64,000 nucleotides of DNA, taken from NCBI GenBank assembly GCA_031761405.1, contig JASEVX010000005.1, forward strand, positions 36,719,198-36,783,197. The letters run 5' to 3'. The DNA comes from Serripes groenlandicus. Lineage: Eukaryota; Mollusca; Bivalvia; Cardiida; Cardiidae. The position numbers and the translations under genes are program-made. The notes beneath the pieces are model-generated. The model saw nothing but the letters and a program-made list of their open reading frames with translations. It was not told the origin of the DNA and made no database searches. Shown here one piece after another: positions 19,588-30,058 of the stretch; the stretch's first letter is position 1; each line of letters begins with the position of its first letter.

Positions 19588-22338
19588 TCATAATGTTTTC
19601 TCCTTGCCAGGATGACCAACGTCAATATGAATACCCTTAAATGCTTCATTCCGATGAGATTCAGGGAGGACGAGTTGTTTTACTTTCTGACCGTCAATGA
19701 CCGCGTTCCTGTACAATACCCCATCATCTTTGAAAAGGCGGTGGTATTGCTTAAAAATACACTGTGCTGATACAGGGGTTTTGAGTATTTCCTCCTTCGT
19801 CGGACGAAAACCGCGATCAATGGCGTCAGAAACGAGAGAAATGGTCTCATCAAACTGTTGTTCGACTTTCCAGTCAATTGTGGGGAACTTTCCTGAAGGC
19901 GCAACATCATCATCTGCAGAATGAGATGTTGTGTCTCCAGCGAGCGATCCAATAAGGCTGACATCCGCAGTAGCGGCATGGCAAATAGCTTTTACCACAT
20001 CTCCAAAGAGACTCGGCATCCTGGAAAGGCCGTCGGCATCAGCATTTTGTGCACCAGGCCTATAAGAAATGCTGAAATTGTAATTTGAAAGAGATGCAAC
20101 CCATCTATGACCAGTTGCATCCAGCTTTGCAGTTGTCATGACATATAGTAAGGGGTTGTTATCCGTTACGACTTCAAATGACGTACCATAAAGATAGTCA
20201 TGAAGTTTGTCCGTTACTGCCCATTTCAACGCAAGGAATTCCAGTTTATGTGCAGGATAATTCCTCTCACTTGGTCTTAAACCTCGACTTGCGTAGGCTA
20301 TGACGCGATCTCTTCCGTCATGGTTTTGGTATAGAACAGCTCCAAGTCCTAGGCCGCTGGCGTCAGTATGTAACTTAAACGGTAAGTCATAATTAGCAAT
20401 GGCAAGTATAGGAGGTTCTGAAAGTTTCTGTTTCAGCGTATTAAATGCTAACTCCTGCTGATCACCCCAAATCCAAGGTGTTGCCTGTTTGCATTTTTTC
20501 TTCCTCCGACAGCCATCTTTGATCTTGTTCAGACCGTGACCCTCGAGCAAAATGTTGAGAGGCTTTGCTACCTTTGCGAAGTCTTTTACAAAACGACGGT
20601 AGTACCCTGCAAAGCCAAGAAAAGACCGCACCGCCTTAACATTCCTAGGGGTTGGCCAATTCTTAATAACTTCGGTCTTTGCAGGATCTGCTTCAATACC
20701 ATTTTGTGATACAACATGCCCTAGATAAGAAATAGACGACTTGAAAAACTCGCATTTCGAGGGTTTGAGCTTCAGTTTGTGAGTAGCTAGTCGACTACAA
20801 ACAGATTCTAGGCGCTCTATGTGCTCTTCAAATGTTCTGGAAAAAATAAGGATGTCGTCTATGAATATCAGACATTCTTTCAGTAGTAAATCGCCCATGC
20901 ATTTCTCCATAAGACGTTGAAATGTGGCTGGGGCATTACAAAGTCCAAAACTCATCCTATTGCACTCGTAAAATCCGAGATTACCAACAGAAAATGCCGT
21001 TTTGTGTTTGTCTCCTTCCTCTACTTCTACTTGCCAATAAGACGAACGGAGATCCAATTTTGAAAAATATTTCGCTCCATACAGGACATCGACTGCGTCG
21101 TCAAAACGTGGTAACATATACGCATCCTTCCTGGTCCTACTGTTTAATTTTCTGTGGTCAATGCAGAAAAGGAGCGAGTTATCTTTCTTGCGGACTAGAA
21201 CAACATTGGAAGAGTAGGGACTATCAGACTTGCGAATAGCACCACAATCTAACATTTCCCGCAAGTGTTGTCTGACCTCCTCGTACATTGCTGGGGGAAT
21301 CTTCCGATAGGGGTCCTTAAAAGGGATATCATCGTCAAGTACGATTTTATGCTTGACTAAATCAGTCCGTCCGATATCGGTGGTACCTGTTGAAAAAACA
21401 TGTTTCCATTTACCAATGTCTGTCTTCAAACGAAATAGTTGTTCGGGTGAAAGGTTGTCACTCTCTATAGACACACCAATTTCGTCCGCAACTTTTGATA
21501 GATTATCAGACTGGCTTCCCTTACCATCCGACTTTAAACATGAAGTCAGGTTATCAACCACATTTACTTCATTTAAATGACAAATAAGAGACTTAGGACG
21601 AATATGAATTGGTTTCGCAGTCATATTACATATGTGCACAGGCACCTTAACACAATCTCCTGTTGCTGGTAGTTTGACAACATGTGGTTTCACAATGAAA
21701 CCAGTAGTCGAATCAATACAGTTTTCGGTTACAACGGATCCAGCAAGATTATTGCAACCGCGGGTAATACCATTTAGATTCAAGGACTCGTATGGTACAG
21801 TAATGATGCGCTTGTTCGTGGAACGTACCACAAACGGATTACATGTAAGGGCTGTAAAGGCAACCGACCATACCTCGGGAATATTACCAACGTTATCGGT
21901 TTCTGCGATAGACTTACACCGACGTATAACGTTTGTACCAATAACTACAGGGCAATTACTACCAAAACTAGTATCAGGCACAACAATGACAGGTACAGGA
22001 ACTTCTAAATTGGCTAAAAAAGGGATACGAATATAAGTCTCAATATACCCATTTACTGCTAGCAAAGATCCATCTGCAATTGAAATGTCTATACCCAAGT
22101 TACTAATGTCCAGTAGTGGTGGTTTGTTAGCAAGAGCTTTGTAAAACAAGTTAGATACAGTGGTTACCATCGCTCCACTATCAATTAATGCGTTAACACG
22201 AACATTGTTGAAAAATATCTCAAGCGTGTTGCTAGGGCCAACAAGTCTATCCTTAAGGTTTTGGCCTTTCTTAATATCACCAACCCCCGACCGACCATTG
22301 TCAGAGGTGGTTGTCAGTTTGACGCTTGGTGTTTTCCT
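19588..22338 (-). CDS. pol: Pol: protease, reverse transcriptase, RNase H, copy 1
   Basis: The frame opens at 22338, overlapping the end of gag by 25 nt in the -1 frame, so expression by -1 frameshifting is likely although I see no classical slippery heptamer. The aspartic protease site is DSGA, immediately before the first Met at 22170. Counting from that Met, RT shows KLDLRSSYWQ (D373) and the catalytic FIDD at 436-439. RNase H shows TDAS (D603), E644 and D670. The zinc-binding His pair of integrase starts before the TGA at 19588-19590. Copy 1 has Leu instead of the usual Arg in the conserved LRFCIDHR block of RT and lacks one Gly codon present in copy 2. Confidence 0.9.
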   Translation of the reverse strand, partial: RKTPSVKLTTTSDNGRSGVGDIKKGQNLKDRLVGPSNTLEIFFNNVRVNALIDSGAMVTTVSNLFYKALANKPPLLDISNLGIDISIADGSLLAVNGYIETYIRIPFLANLEVPVPVIVVPDTSFGSNCPVVIGTNVIRRCKSIAETDNVGNIPEVWSVAFTALTCNPFVVRSTNKRIITVPYESLNLNGITRGCNNLAGSVVTENCIDSTTGFIVKPHVVKLPATGDCVKVPVHICNMTAKPIHIRPKSLICHLNEVNVVDNLTSCLKSDGKGSQSDNLSKVADEIGVSIESDNLSPEQLFRLKTDIGKWKHVFSTGTTDIGRTDLVKHKIVLDDDIPFKDPYRKIPPAMYEEVRQHLREMLDCGAIRKSDSPYSSNVVLVRKKDNSLLFCIDHRKLNSRTRKDAYMLPRFDDAVDVLYGAKYFSKLDLRSSYWQVEVEEGDKHKTAFSVGNLGFYECNRMSFGLCNAPATFQRLMEKCMGDLLLKECLIFIDDILIFSRTFEEHIERLESVCSRLATHKLKLKPSKCEFFKSSISYLGHVVSQNGIEADPAKTEVIKNWPTPRNVKAVRSFLGFAGYYRRFVKDFAKVAKPLNILLEGHGLNKIKDGCRRKKKCKQATPWIWGDQQELAFNTLKQKLSEPPILAIANYDLPFKLHTDASGLGLGAVLYQNHDGRDRVIAYASRGLRPSERNYPAHKLEFLALKWAVTDKLHDYLYGTSFEVVTDNNPLLYVMTTAKLDATGHRWVASLSNYNFSISYRPGAQNADADGLSRMPSLFGDVVKAICHAATADVSLIGSLAGDTTSHSADDDVAPSGKFPTIDWKVEQQFDETISLVSDAIDRGFRPTKEEILKTPVSAQCIFKQYHRLFKDDGVLYRNAVIDGQKVKQLVLPESHRNEAFKGIHIDVGHPGKEKTL

Positions 22339-23387
22339 TCATGTGATTGCTGGGTCTGATCCGGATTACCACGCCATCTATTTTTCCAGCGAGGCCTATT
22401 ACCCTGGTCGTTATTACGCTGCCCAGCGCCGTTCTGGTTATGTCCGTTCTGGTTATATCCGCTCTGGTTATGTCTGTTCTGGTCATCTGGTGTATGTCTG
22501 CTTCTCGATCCAGAAGAAGTTGTTCCAATAGTGTCCAGTTTACTCATGATTCTGGTCAACTTATCGTCCAAAGTCTGATTAAGACGCTTTTCCATGGACT
22601 CCATCTGATTCTGGAACTTAGAATCGAGCTTCTTTTCCATGGATTGAAGTCTCTCCTCAAATGCATCCTGATGTACTAGAGTAACCGGGTTATGTTGAGC
22701 ATGTTTAATACTACCCGTAGTCAAAGAAATCTCCTTTTCAACTTGTCGTATCTCCCGAAGGAGAGTGTTAAAGTCTGCAATGGAGTCGTACTTATGCCTA
22801 GTCTGGCTCTTTAACTTTTCGGAACACAAACCAGTCCAAAACTTGTGTCGCAACAGGTCGTTCTTGGCATTCCGATGTACATGACCATTTTCAATGGCAG
22901 TTAGTAGAATTCCCTCAAGTCTACAACCGAAAGAAGTAACGCCTTCAGTAGAATTCTGCGATGAGTTAAAGAACTCCTGCATTACCATTCCTTTGGAAGA
23001 TACATCGCCAAACATAACGTCAAGCTTACAAAGAATATCATCTACAGATGCCTTCTCTCCCAACGAAACAAGCATTTTCCTAGCAGTACCTCTAAGTGAA
23101 CGTCTCATTGCCTGCACCAGTTGGCTAGGAGATATTTCATGGTCATTGATAAGACAATTGACTTCAAATCTCCATTCCTGGAAGGAAACATCACCTTTTG
23201 GTGGTGGATCATCGCCTGAAAACCCTGGCATCTTAGGAATAGATGTAGAGGACGTATGAACAAAGCTGTGTTCTGGTGCTGAAAAGGCTAACGAATCTGC
23301 AACAGTTTTCCGTCTGCTAGGAGTAGAGGTCAACGGTTCAACTCTGTACTTCTTCCGTAAAATAGCTAGCATCGCCTCCTCTGTCAT
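22314..23387 (-). CDS. gag: Gag, copy 1
   Basis: 357 aa. Residues 50-200 contain PGFSGDDPPPKGDVSFQEW and look like a retrotransposon Gag capsid of the type also found in PNMA/Arc-like proteins. A coiled-coil-like stretch follows (EERLQSMEKKLDSKFQNQ), then an Asn/Gln-rich basic tail with NQNGHNQNG repeats. No CCHC zinc knuckle is visible, so RNA binding probably relies on the basic tail. The ATG at 23387 is preceded by a long leader without competing frames. Confidence 0.88.
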   Translation of the reverse strand: MTEEAMLAILRKKYRVEPLTSTPSRRKTVADSLAFSAPEHSFVHTSSTSIPKMPGFSGDDPPPKGDVSFQEWRFEVNCLINDHEISPSQLVQAMRRSLRGTARKMLVSLGEKASVDDILCKLDVMFGDVSSKGMVMQEFFNSSQNSTEGVTSFGCRLEGILLTAIENGHVHRNAKNDLLRHKFWTGLCSEKLKSQTRHKYDSIADFNTLLREIRQVEKEISLTTGSIKHAQHNPVTLVHQDAFEERLQSMEKKLDSKFQNQMESMEKRLNQTLDDKLTRIMSKLDTIGTTSSGSRSRHTPDDQNRHNQSGYNQNGHNQNGAGQRNNDQGNRPRWKNRWRGNPDQTQQSHEGKHQASN

Positions 23388-25275
23388 TTTCTCCTTTGCT
23401 ATACTTTACTATCTGGTGAAGTAGCCATCGCTGATCACTGTACAATCTGATCTAAGTAAATGGGGAATGTGAAAAAAAAACAAGTTTATCACTGCTTTTC
23501 ACTAAGTCAAAGTGTCACTTTTGCTAAAATAACTGACAATAGGCATACAATATAGGTACATATAATCTCAATCGTCACTTGTGTTGATAAACACAATCAA
23601 TATATATAAAGCTATGGTTAAATCGGGCTTAGGGTTTTCACACAATAGTCGTAATTAAGGAGTTAAGGATCACTCCATTGTAAAGGGTCACACAATGGTA
23701 AAGGGTCAGTTGTTACACTGAAAATAAGCGCAAATTGGTTACAACTAGGTAATATACACAATATAAGTAATATGCAAAATATGGGTAATATGCATAATAT
23801 GCACGATACATTTAAACTCGCTTAAATCAAAGCACAAACTATTCTCAGCACTATTTATGGAGAGTAATTTGGAATACACCTATTCAGGTTTAAAGGTCAG
23901 CTTTACCCGAGTCACGTGTACACTATCGTACCTCTGTAGTAAATATAGTTACTCAACCGGAACCTTATCTTACAAAGTCTAACTACATAGGGTAAACATC
24001 TACACTATAAATCAATACCTCGGTAAACTATAAACCATTACTACCGTATCTTCTAAGTTTAAACTAGAACTGCTGCTACACTATCACTTCGATCATATTC
24101 CGTGCAAATATAGTAACTAAAGTAACTAATTAAACATGTTATTAATCAATGTTTACAGTCTACCGTTGAAACATGGGCTCATCCTGCAATAGGAAATTTG
24201 CGAAAGAAAACTTTAATATCAGCTTATCTAAGCTTACCCTTATCGGTTCTCGAGGCTTTTCTATGTAGTCCCTTATTGGTAACCGACAGGTTGATGTGGC
24301 AACGTCCTTACCGTAGCTACCTTAGAAGGCTAGACATTTGAGTCTGCTGAAATACCTGTAAATGCCTGCAAATTTGTTTCACTCTCACAACATATCACAC
24401 ATCATGTATTGCAGTGCAGGTGAGGGTAAAGTGAACGAAATATGTAAAATGTGCGAAGTGAGGGACATAATTAAAGCACAGAGTAGGAAACATGTAGCTG
24501 AGAAAAGAAGAAGAGAGAAAAAAATAACGTACTAAACGTACAAATTAAGACTTATATATATATATATCCTGATAGATTGTTGAACAATAATACAGCATTT
24601 ATCTATAAGAAAAAACAAACATGATCATGGCTTTATCGTTTGAAATTGGTCAAGTTCGTTCAAAGTCAGGTACTAAACAAACATGGGACACCTATTGCCG
24701 TGTTTGCACGAATACCTGATATTGTACTATTTATATAAGCGTCACTCGCATTCAAACCATGATGTTAACGGGTTTTTCTTTTACATCATAAGGCATATAC
24801 ATATTATTACATACATTGTCACTATTATATTCCAATCCTTATTTACAAAACTATCACTGTTCACAAAACATACAAAAAACACTGTGTACCAAAAAAACAC
24901 AAAACACTTTGTACTTTGCACTCCCGGCACGTCTTCCCCCGTCTATCCAACACTACGAATATTTCTCCGCACTGATCCTCTGTTGGGTTCAACAGTCCGC
25001 GAAAAGATGAGATGATCAGTGGACTATAAAACAACAGTGATGAGTAGCATGAAAATGATTCCTCCCTAAAGAAGGGTCCCTGCCACAGTGATGTGGCAGT
25101 AGCTCTACGATATGTTGAAATGCGTCAAATCCGGCGCTGACATCCAGTAGAAAGTGTTATCGCAATAATTATAATGAGCTACAAAAACTCCGGTCCAAGT
25201 AAGTAAATTGCCATGGCTAGTGATGGATCCATATCCTGACTCCTATTGGCACGACAGTCTCGTCGTGGTCGCCAT
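23388..25275 (-). other. Leader of copy 1 (5' UTR and primer-binding site)
   Basis: 1.9 kb without a credible gene; the + strand frames at 24683-25015 are shadows and occur identically in copy 2. The TGG-starting primer-binding site lies at 25257-25274. A cluster of AATATRCANAATAT-type short repeats at 23749-23805 may be regulatory. Confidence 0.7.
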
Positions 25276-25756
25276 TGTAACCCAGGTCCAGGGGATTTAA
25301 GACTAATACTCCTTGGTGGGTTGTATAATTTTACTGTCGTGTTGATAATATACAAATGGAGTCTGTAATGAAATATAGAATGAATAAAGTGATGGATATA
25401 ACAAGTTGAATTCTAAATACAATTATCATTAACAGAAAAGGAGCAAGCGAATATAAACATATATAACAAAAGTAGTAGAAAAGACACGTACCAGGATAAT
25501 CGAGTTTCATAGAGAAATAGAGAAAAGTAAAGCTCTCCACATATCATTCCTCGTCCTTTCGGAATTAACATAAGAATGTCTAAGTGTATGAAGAAGAGCG
25601 GGAAAAGAGGGATTGTTAGAGTGCATGCTGGGATATGTTAGGTGATATCTGCTCACTAACATTCACTGATTCTCATTGTAATCACACAAGCCCAGCTAAT
25701 TATGCATGAGCAGTGTACATGTAGGAAAAATACTCTCTACATGTACCTTGGTTACA
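25276..25756 (-). repeat. LTR 2 (shared: 5' LTR of copy 1 and 3' LTR of copy 2)
   Basis: 481 bp. It is followed on the + side by the polypurine tract of copy 2 and preceded by the primer-binding site of copy 1. This is the hallmark of a tandem pair sharing one LTR. Confidence 0.93.
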
Positions 25757-25942
25757 TACTCCCCTGCAAAGTAAAATGGCTCCCGACATTTCTACAAAGA
25801 CATAATTATTATTAGTTAAAATGTTATACATGAATTACAAAGACTACTTCACATGAAATACATGAATTACAAAAGCTATTTACTAAACATGACAAATTTG
25901 ATTTACAAAACTACAACTTACTAAATCTAGTTAAAAAACATT

Positions 25943-27274
25943 CTAAACAAAATAAACGTTTTGGGAACAAGCCCATTCTCCGTATCTGTCAGGGGGCTTA
26001 CTAGATCTTGTGGATCTGCGGACCGGTTCGGCCACAGGTACAAAATGTCTCTCAGGAATAGGGGTAAAATATGACTGATCATTTTCCGTATGACAATGAT
26101 TTACAGGGGCCATGTCGCCAGCTGGAGAGTGATGCTCAGTCGTCGGGTCGCGAGCCCGAGTCTGTGCTACTGTACGTCTCTGTGGTATAATGTACCGATC
26201 ACTGTTGTCAGAATGTGATGATGAGTCGGAATCCGAATCCGTATCAGATTGGGGCACCGGAAAAGCTTTCCTTGCTGGTTCCTTTCGGCTCAGCTTCGCT
26301 TTTCCTGACGTAATCCCAGCTTCATCAGTAGACGGTATGCAGTTGAATGGAAGAAGCATATTGCGATGCAGAGTTCTGGTGGGTCCTTTGCTGTTAAGCA
26401 ACCGTAAACGGTACACCGGAACAGCAGCGTCGGGTATATCAGTTATGACATACGGCTCTGCCTCCCAAACATCTGCCAACTTACATTTTCCTGTGCGATG
26501 CGCTTTCCTCACAAGTACAGTGTCACCAACTTCTAACCTGTTTTCCTTTATTTTTCGGTCATACCGTACCTTGTTGTCTGTGGCATTTCTCTGTGCGGTC
26601 TCAGATGCGGTGCGGTAGGCTTGACGCATTCTTTGCTTGAGTCGAGCAATGTAGTCCGTAGGGCTGCCGCTATTACTTTCGTCAGGCGTGATTCCTAAGA
26701 ATGCGTCTACAGAAAGACGGGGATGCCATCCGAAAAGTAGATAGTGTGGCGAATAGCCTGTAGCCTCGTTCTTAGTTGCATTATAGGCATGAACAAGAGG
26801 ACCTACATGGGACTTCCAGTCAGTTTTCTGGGATTCCTCAAGCGTACCAAGCATTCTGAGAAGGGTTCTGTTAAATCTCTCCGCACTTCCATTTCCCATG
26901 GGGTGATATGGGGTTGTTCGAGCTTTTCGAACATCGGCAATTTTGCATAGCTCTTTTATGACATTGCTTTCAAAGTTCCGGCCTTGGTCGCTTTGTAGCT
27001 GTTCCGGAAAAGAGAAATTGACGATGAAGTGATCGTATAATGCTTTGGCTGTTGTTTGTGCTGTCTGGCTTTTCGTCGGAACTGCTTTCGAAAATCGCAC
27101 TAGGATGTTCTCATATCCTCCTTTAGACCGCTCCAGTCCAAGAAAATCCATACACACGAGCTGCATTGGTCTTGAGGTGTTGATAGGCATAAGTTCAGCC
27201 ATGTTCCTCACTGGTGTTTTCCGCCGTACACATCGGTTGCATGTTTCGACTCTGTGATTTAGTTCATTTTCCAT
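25943..27274 (-). CDS. pol: Integrase, copy 2
   Basis: 443-codon frame equivalent to 18226-19557, with D43, D96 and E132 all present. It differs at a few positions only (PTKSQ for PTKRQ, KARTT for KTQTT, QRMRQ for QRMHQ). It has the same apparent six-residue shortening after the first catalytic Asp and the same upstream TGA (27305-27307). Confidence 0.88.
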   Translation of the reverse strand: MENELNHRVETCNRCVRRKTPVRNMAELMPINTSRPMQLVCMDFLGLERSKGGYENILVRFSKAVPTKSQTAQTTAKALYDHFIVNFSFPEQLQSDQGRNFESNVIKELCKIADVRKARTTPYHPMGNGSAERFNRTLLRMLGTLEESQKTDWKSHVGPLVHAYNATKNEATGYSPHYLLFGWHPRLSVDAFLGITPDESNSGSPTDYIARLKQRMRQAYRTASETAQRNATDNKVRYDRKIKENRLEVGDTVLVRKAHRTGKCKLADVWEAEPYVITDIPDAAVPVYRLRLLNSKGPTRTLHRNMLLPFNCIPSTDEAGITSGKAKLSRKEPARKAFPVPQSDTDSDSDSSSHSDNSDRYIIPQRRTVAQTRARDPTTEHHSPAGDMAPVNHCHTENDQSYFTPIPERHFVPVAEPVRRSTRSSKPPDRYGEWACSQNVYFV

Positions 27275-27304
27275 ACCCGGCCAGTAAAATCTTTGACGAG
27301 CAAG

Positions 27305-30058
27305 TCATAATGTTTTCTCCTTGCCAGGATGACCAACGTCAATATGAATACCCTTAAATGCTTCATTCCGATGAGATTCAGGGAGGACGAGTTGTTTTAC
27401 TTTCTGACCGTCAATGACCGCGTTCTTGTACAATACCCCATCATCTTTGAAAAGGCGGTGGTATTGCTTAAAAATACACTGTGCTGATACAGGGGTTTTG
27501 AGTATTTCCTCCTTCGTCGGACGAAAACCGCGATCAATGGCGTCAGAAACGAGAGAAATGGTCTCATCAAGCTGTTGTTCGACTTTCCAGTCAATTGTGG
27601 GGAACTTTCCTGAAGGCGCAACATCATCATCTGCAGAATGAGATGTTGTGTCTCCAGCGAGCGATCCAATAAGGCTGACATCCGCAGTAGCGGCATGGCA
27701 AATAGCTTTTACCACATCTCCAAAGAGACTCGGCATCCTGGAAAGGCCGTCGGCATCAGCATTTTGTGCACCAGGCCTATAAGAAATGCTGAAATTGTAA
27801 TTTGAAAGAGATGCAACCCATCTATGACCAGTTGCATCCAGCTTTGCAGTTGTCATGACATATAGTAAGGGGTTGTTATCCGTTACGACTTCAAATGACG
27901 TACCATAAAGATAGTCATGAAGTTTGTCCGTTACTGCCCATTTCAACGCAAGGAATTCCAGTTTATGTGCAGGATAATTCCTCTCACTTGGTCTTAAACC
28001 TCGACTTGCGTAGGCTATGACGCGATCTCTTCCGTCATGGTTTTGGTATAGAACAGCTCCAAGTCCTAGGCCGCTGGCGTCAGTATGTAACTTAAACGGT
28101 AAGTCATAATTAGCAATGGCAAGTATAGGAGGTTCTGAAAGTTTCTGTTTCAGCGTATTAAATGCTAACTCCTGCTGATCACCCCAAATCCAAGGTGTTG
28201 CCTGTTTGCATTTTTTCTTCCTCCGACAGCCATCTTTGATCTTGTTCAGACCGTGACCCTCGAGCAAAATGTTGAGAGGCTTTGCTACCTTTGCGAAGTC
28301 TTTTACAAAACGACGGTAGTACCCTGCAAAGCCAAGAAAAGACCGCACCGCCTTAACATTCCTAGGGGTTGGCCAATTCTTAATAACTTCGGTCTTTGCA
28401 GGATCTGCTTCAATACCATTTTGTGATACAACATGCCCTAGATAAGAAATAGACGACTTGAAAAACTCGCATTTCGAGGGTTTGAGCTTCAGTTTGTGAG
28501 TAGCTAGTCGACTACAAACAGATTCTAGGCGCTCTATGTGCTCTTCAAATGTTCTGGAAAAAATAAGGATGTCGTCTATGAATATCAGACATTCTTTCAG
28601 TAGTAAATCGCCCATGCATTTCTCCATAAGACGTTGAAATGTGGCTGGGGCATTACAAAGTCCAAAACTCATCCTATTGCACTCGTAAAATCCGAGATTA
28701 CCAACAGAAAATGCCGTTTTGTGTTTGTCTCCTTCCTCTACTTCTACTTGCCAATAAGACGAACGGAGATCCAATTTTGAAAAATATTTCGCTCCATACA
28801 GGACATCGACTGCGTCGTCAAAACGTGGTAACATATACGCATCCTTCCTGGTCCTACTGTTTAATTTTCTGTGGTCAATGCAGAAACGGAGCGAGTTATC
28901 TTTCTTGCGGACTAGAACAACATTGGAAGAGTAGGGACTATCAGACTTGCGAATAGCACCACAATCTAACATTTCCCGCAAGTGTTGTCTGACCTCCTCG
29001 TACATTGCTGGGGGAATTTTCCGATAGGGGTCCTTAAAAGGGATATCATCGTCAAGTACGATTTTATGCTTGACTAAATCAGTCCGTCCGATATCGGTGG
29101 TACCTGTTGAAAAAACATGTTTCCATTTACCAATGTCTGTCTTCAAACGAAAGAGTTGTTCGGGTGAAAGGTTGTCACTCTCTATAGACACACCAATTTC
29201 GTCCGCAATATTTGATAGATTATCAGACTGGCTTCCCTTACCATCCGACTTTAAACATGAAGTCAGGTTATCAACCACATTTACTTCATTTAAATGACAA
29301 ATAAGAGACTTAGGACGAATATGAATTGGTTTCGCAGTCATATTACATATGTGCACAGGCACCTTAACACAATCTCCTGTTGCTGGTAGTTTGACAACAT
29401 GTGGTTTCACAATGAAACCAGTAGTCGAATCAATACAGTTTTCGGTTACAACGGATCCAGCAAGATTATTGCAACCGCGGGTAATACCATTTAGATTCAA
29501 GGACTCGTATGGTCCAACAGTAATGATGCGCTTGTTCGTGGAACGTACCACAAACGGATTACATGTAAGGGCTGTAAAGGCAACCGACCATACCTCGGGA
29601 ATATTACCAACGTTATCGGTTTCTGCGATAGACTTACACCGACGTATAACGTTTGTACCAATAACTACAGGGCAATTACTACCAAAACTAGTATCAGGCA
29701 CAACAATGACAGGTACAGGAACTTCTAAATTGGCTAAAAAAGGGATACGAATATAAGTCTCAATATACCCATTTACTGCTAGCAAAGATCCATCTGCAAT
29801 TGAAATGTCTATACCCAAGTTACTAATGTCCAGTAGTGGTGGTTTGTTAGCAAGAGCTTTGTAAAACAAGTTAGATACAGTGGTTACCATCGCTCCACTA
29901 TCTATTAATGCGTTAACACGAACATTGTTGAAAAATATCTCAAGCGTGTTGCTAGGGCCAACAAGTCTATCCTTAAGGTTTTGGCCTTTCTTAATATCAC
30001 CAACCCCCGACCGACCATTGTCAGAGGTGGTTGTCAGTTTGACGCTTGGTGTTTTCCT
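27305..30058 (-). CDS. pol: Pol: protease, reverse transcriptase, RNase H, copy 2
   Basis: One codon longer than copy 1 (an extra Gly before PYESLN). The DSGA protease site, KLDLRSSY, FIDD and the RNase H residues are all present, and the conserved RT block reads LRFCIDHR. The frame opens at 30058 overlapping gag. It ends at a TGA inside the integrase zinc-binding region, beyond which the same frame stays open. Confidence 0.9.
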   Translation of the reverse strand, partial: RKTPSVKLTTTSDNGRSGVGDIKKGQNLKDRLVGPSNTLEIFFNNVRVNALIDSGAMVTTVSNLFYKALANKPPLLDISNLGIDISIADGSLLAVNGYIETYIRIPFLANLEVPVPVIVVPDTSFGSNCPVVIGTNVIRRCKSIAETDNVGNIPEVWSVAFTALTCNPFVVRSTNKRIITVGPYESLNLNGITRGCNNLAGSVVTENCIDSTTGFIVKPHVVKLPATGDCVKVPVHICNMTAKPIHIRPKSLICHLNEVNVVDNLTSCLKSDGKGSQSDNLSNIADEIGVSIESDNLSPEQLFRLKTDIGKWKHVFSTGTTDIGRTDLVKHKIVLDDDIPFKDPYRKIPPAMYEEVRQHLREMLDCGAIRKSDSPYSSNVVLVRKKDNSLRFCIDHRKLNSRTRKDAYMLPRFDDAVDVLYGAKYFSKLDLRSSYWQVEVEEGDKHKTAFSVGNLGFYECNRMSFGLCNAPATFQRLMEKCMGDLLLKECLIFIDDILIFSRTFEEHIERLESVCSRLATHKLKLKPSKCEFFKSSISYLGHVVSQNGIEADPAKTEVIKNWPTPRNVKAVRSFLGFAGYYRRFVKDFAKVAKPLNILLEGHGLNKIKDGCRRKKKCKQATPWIWGDQQELAFNTLKQKLSEPPILAIANYDLPFKLHTDASGLGLGAVLYQNHDGRDRVIAYASRGLRPSERNYPAHKLEFLALKWAVTDKLHDYLYGTSFEVVTDNNPLLYVMTTAKLDATGHRWVASLSNYNFSISYRPGAQNADADGLSRMPSLFGDVVKAICHAATADVSLIGSLAGDTTSHSADDDVAPSGKFPTIDWKVEQQLDETISLVSDAIDRGFRPTKEEILKTPVSAQCIFKQYHRLFKDDGVLYKNAVIDGQKVKQLVLPESHRNEAFKGIHIDVGHPGKEKTL

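Larger units (their letters stand above)
17559..25756 (-). mobile_element. Ty3/gypsy LTR retrotransposon, copy 1
   Basis: 481-bp LTRs at 17559-18039 and 25276-25756 flank gag, protease-RT-RNase H and integrase, all on the minus strand. The primer-binding site candidate on the minus strand starts TGGCGACCACGACGAG one base inside the 5' LTR (25274 down to 25257) and fits the 3' end of an arginine tRNA as far as I recall it. A polypurine tract GCAGGGGAG (18050-18042) precedes the 3' LTR. A 1.9 kb leader separates LTR and gag. It shares the LTR at 25276-25756 with copy 2. The protease-RT-RNaseH-integrase order places it in Ty3/gypsy (Metaviridae). Confidence 0.93.

Noticed and set aside
21632..22036. 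A 134-codon + strand ORF, with a 135-codon twin at 29349-29756
   Set aside because: Antisense to the protease-RT linker region of pol.
24683..25015. A 110-codon + strand ORF in the gypsy leader, repeated at 32404-32736
   Set aside because: Low-complexity His/Tyr-rich translation on the opposite strand to the element, with no family resemblance; its conservation only reflects the recent duplication.
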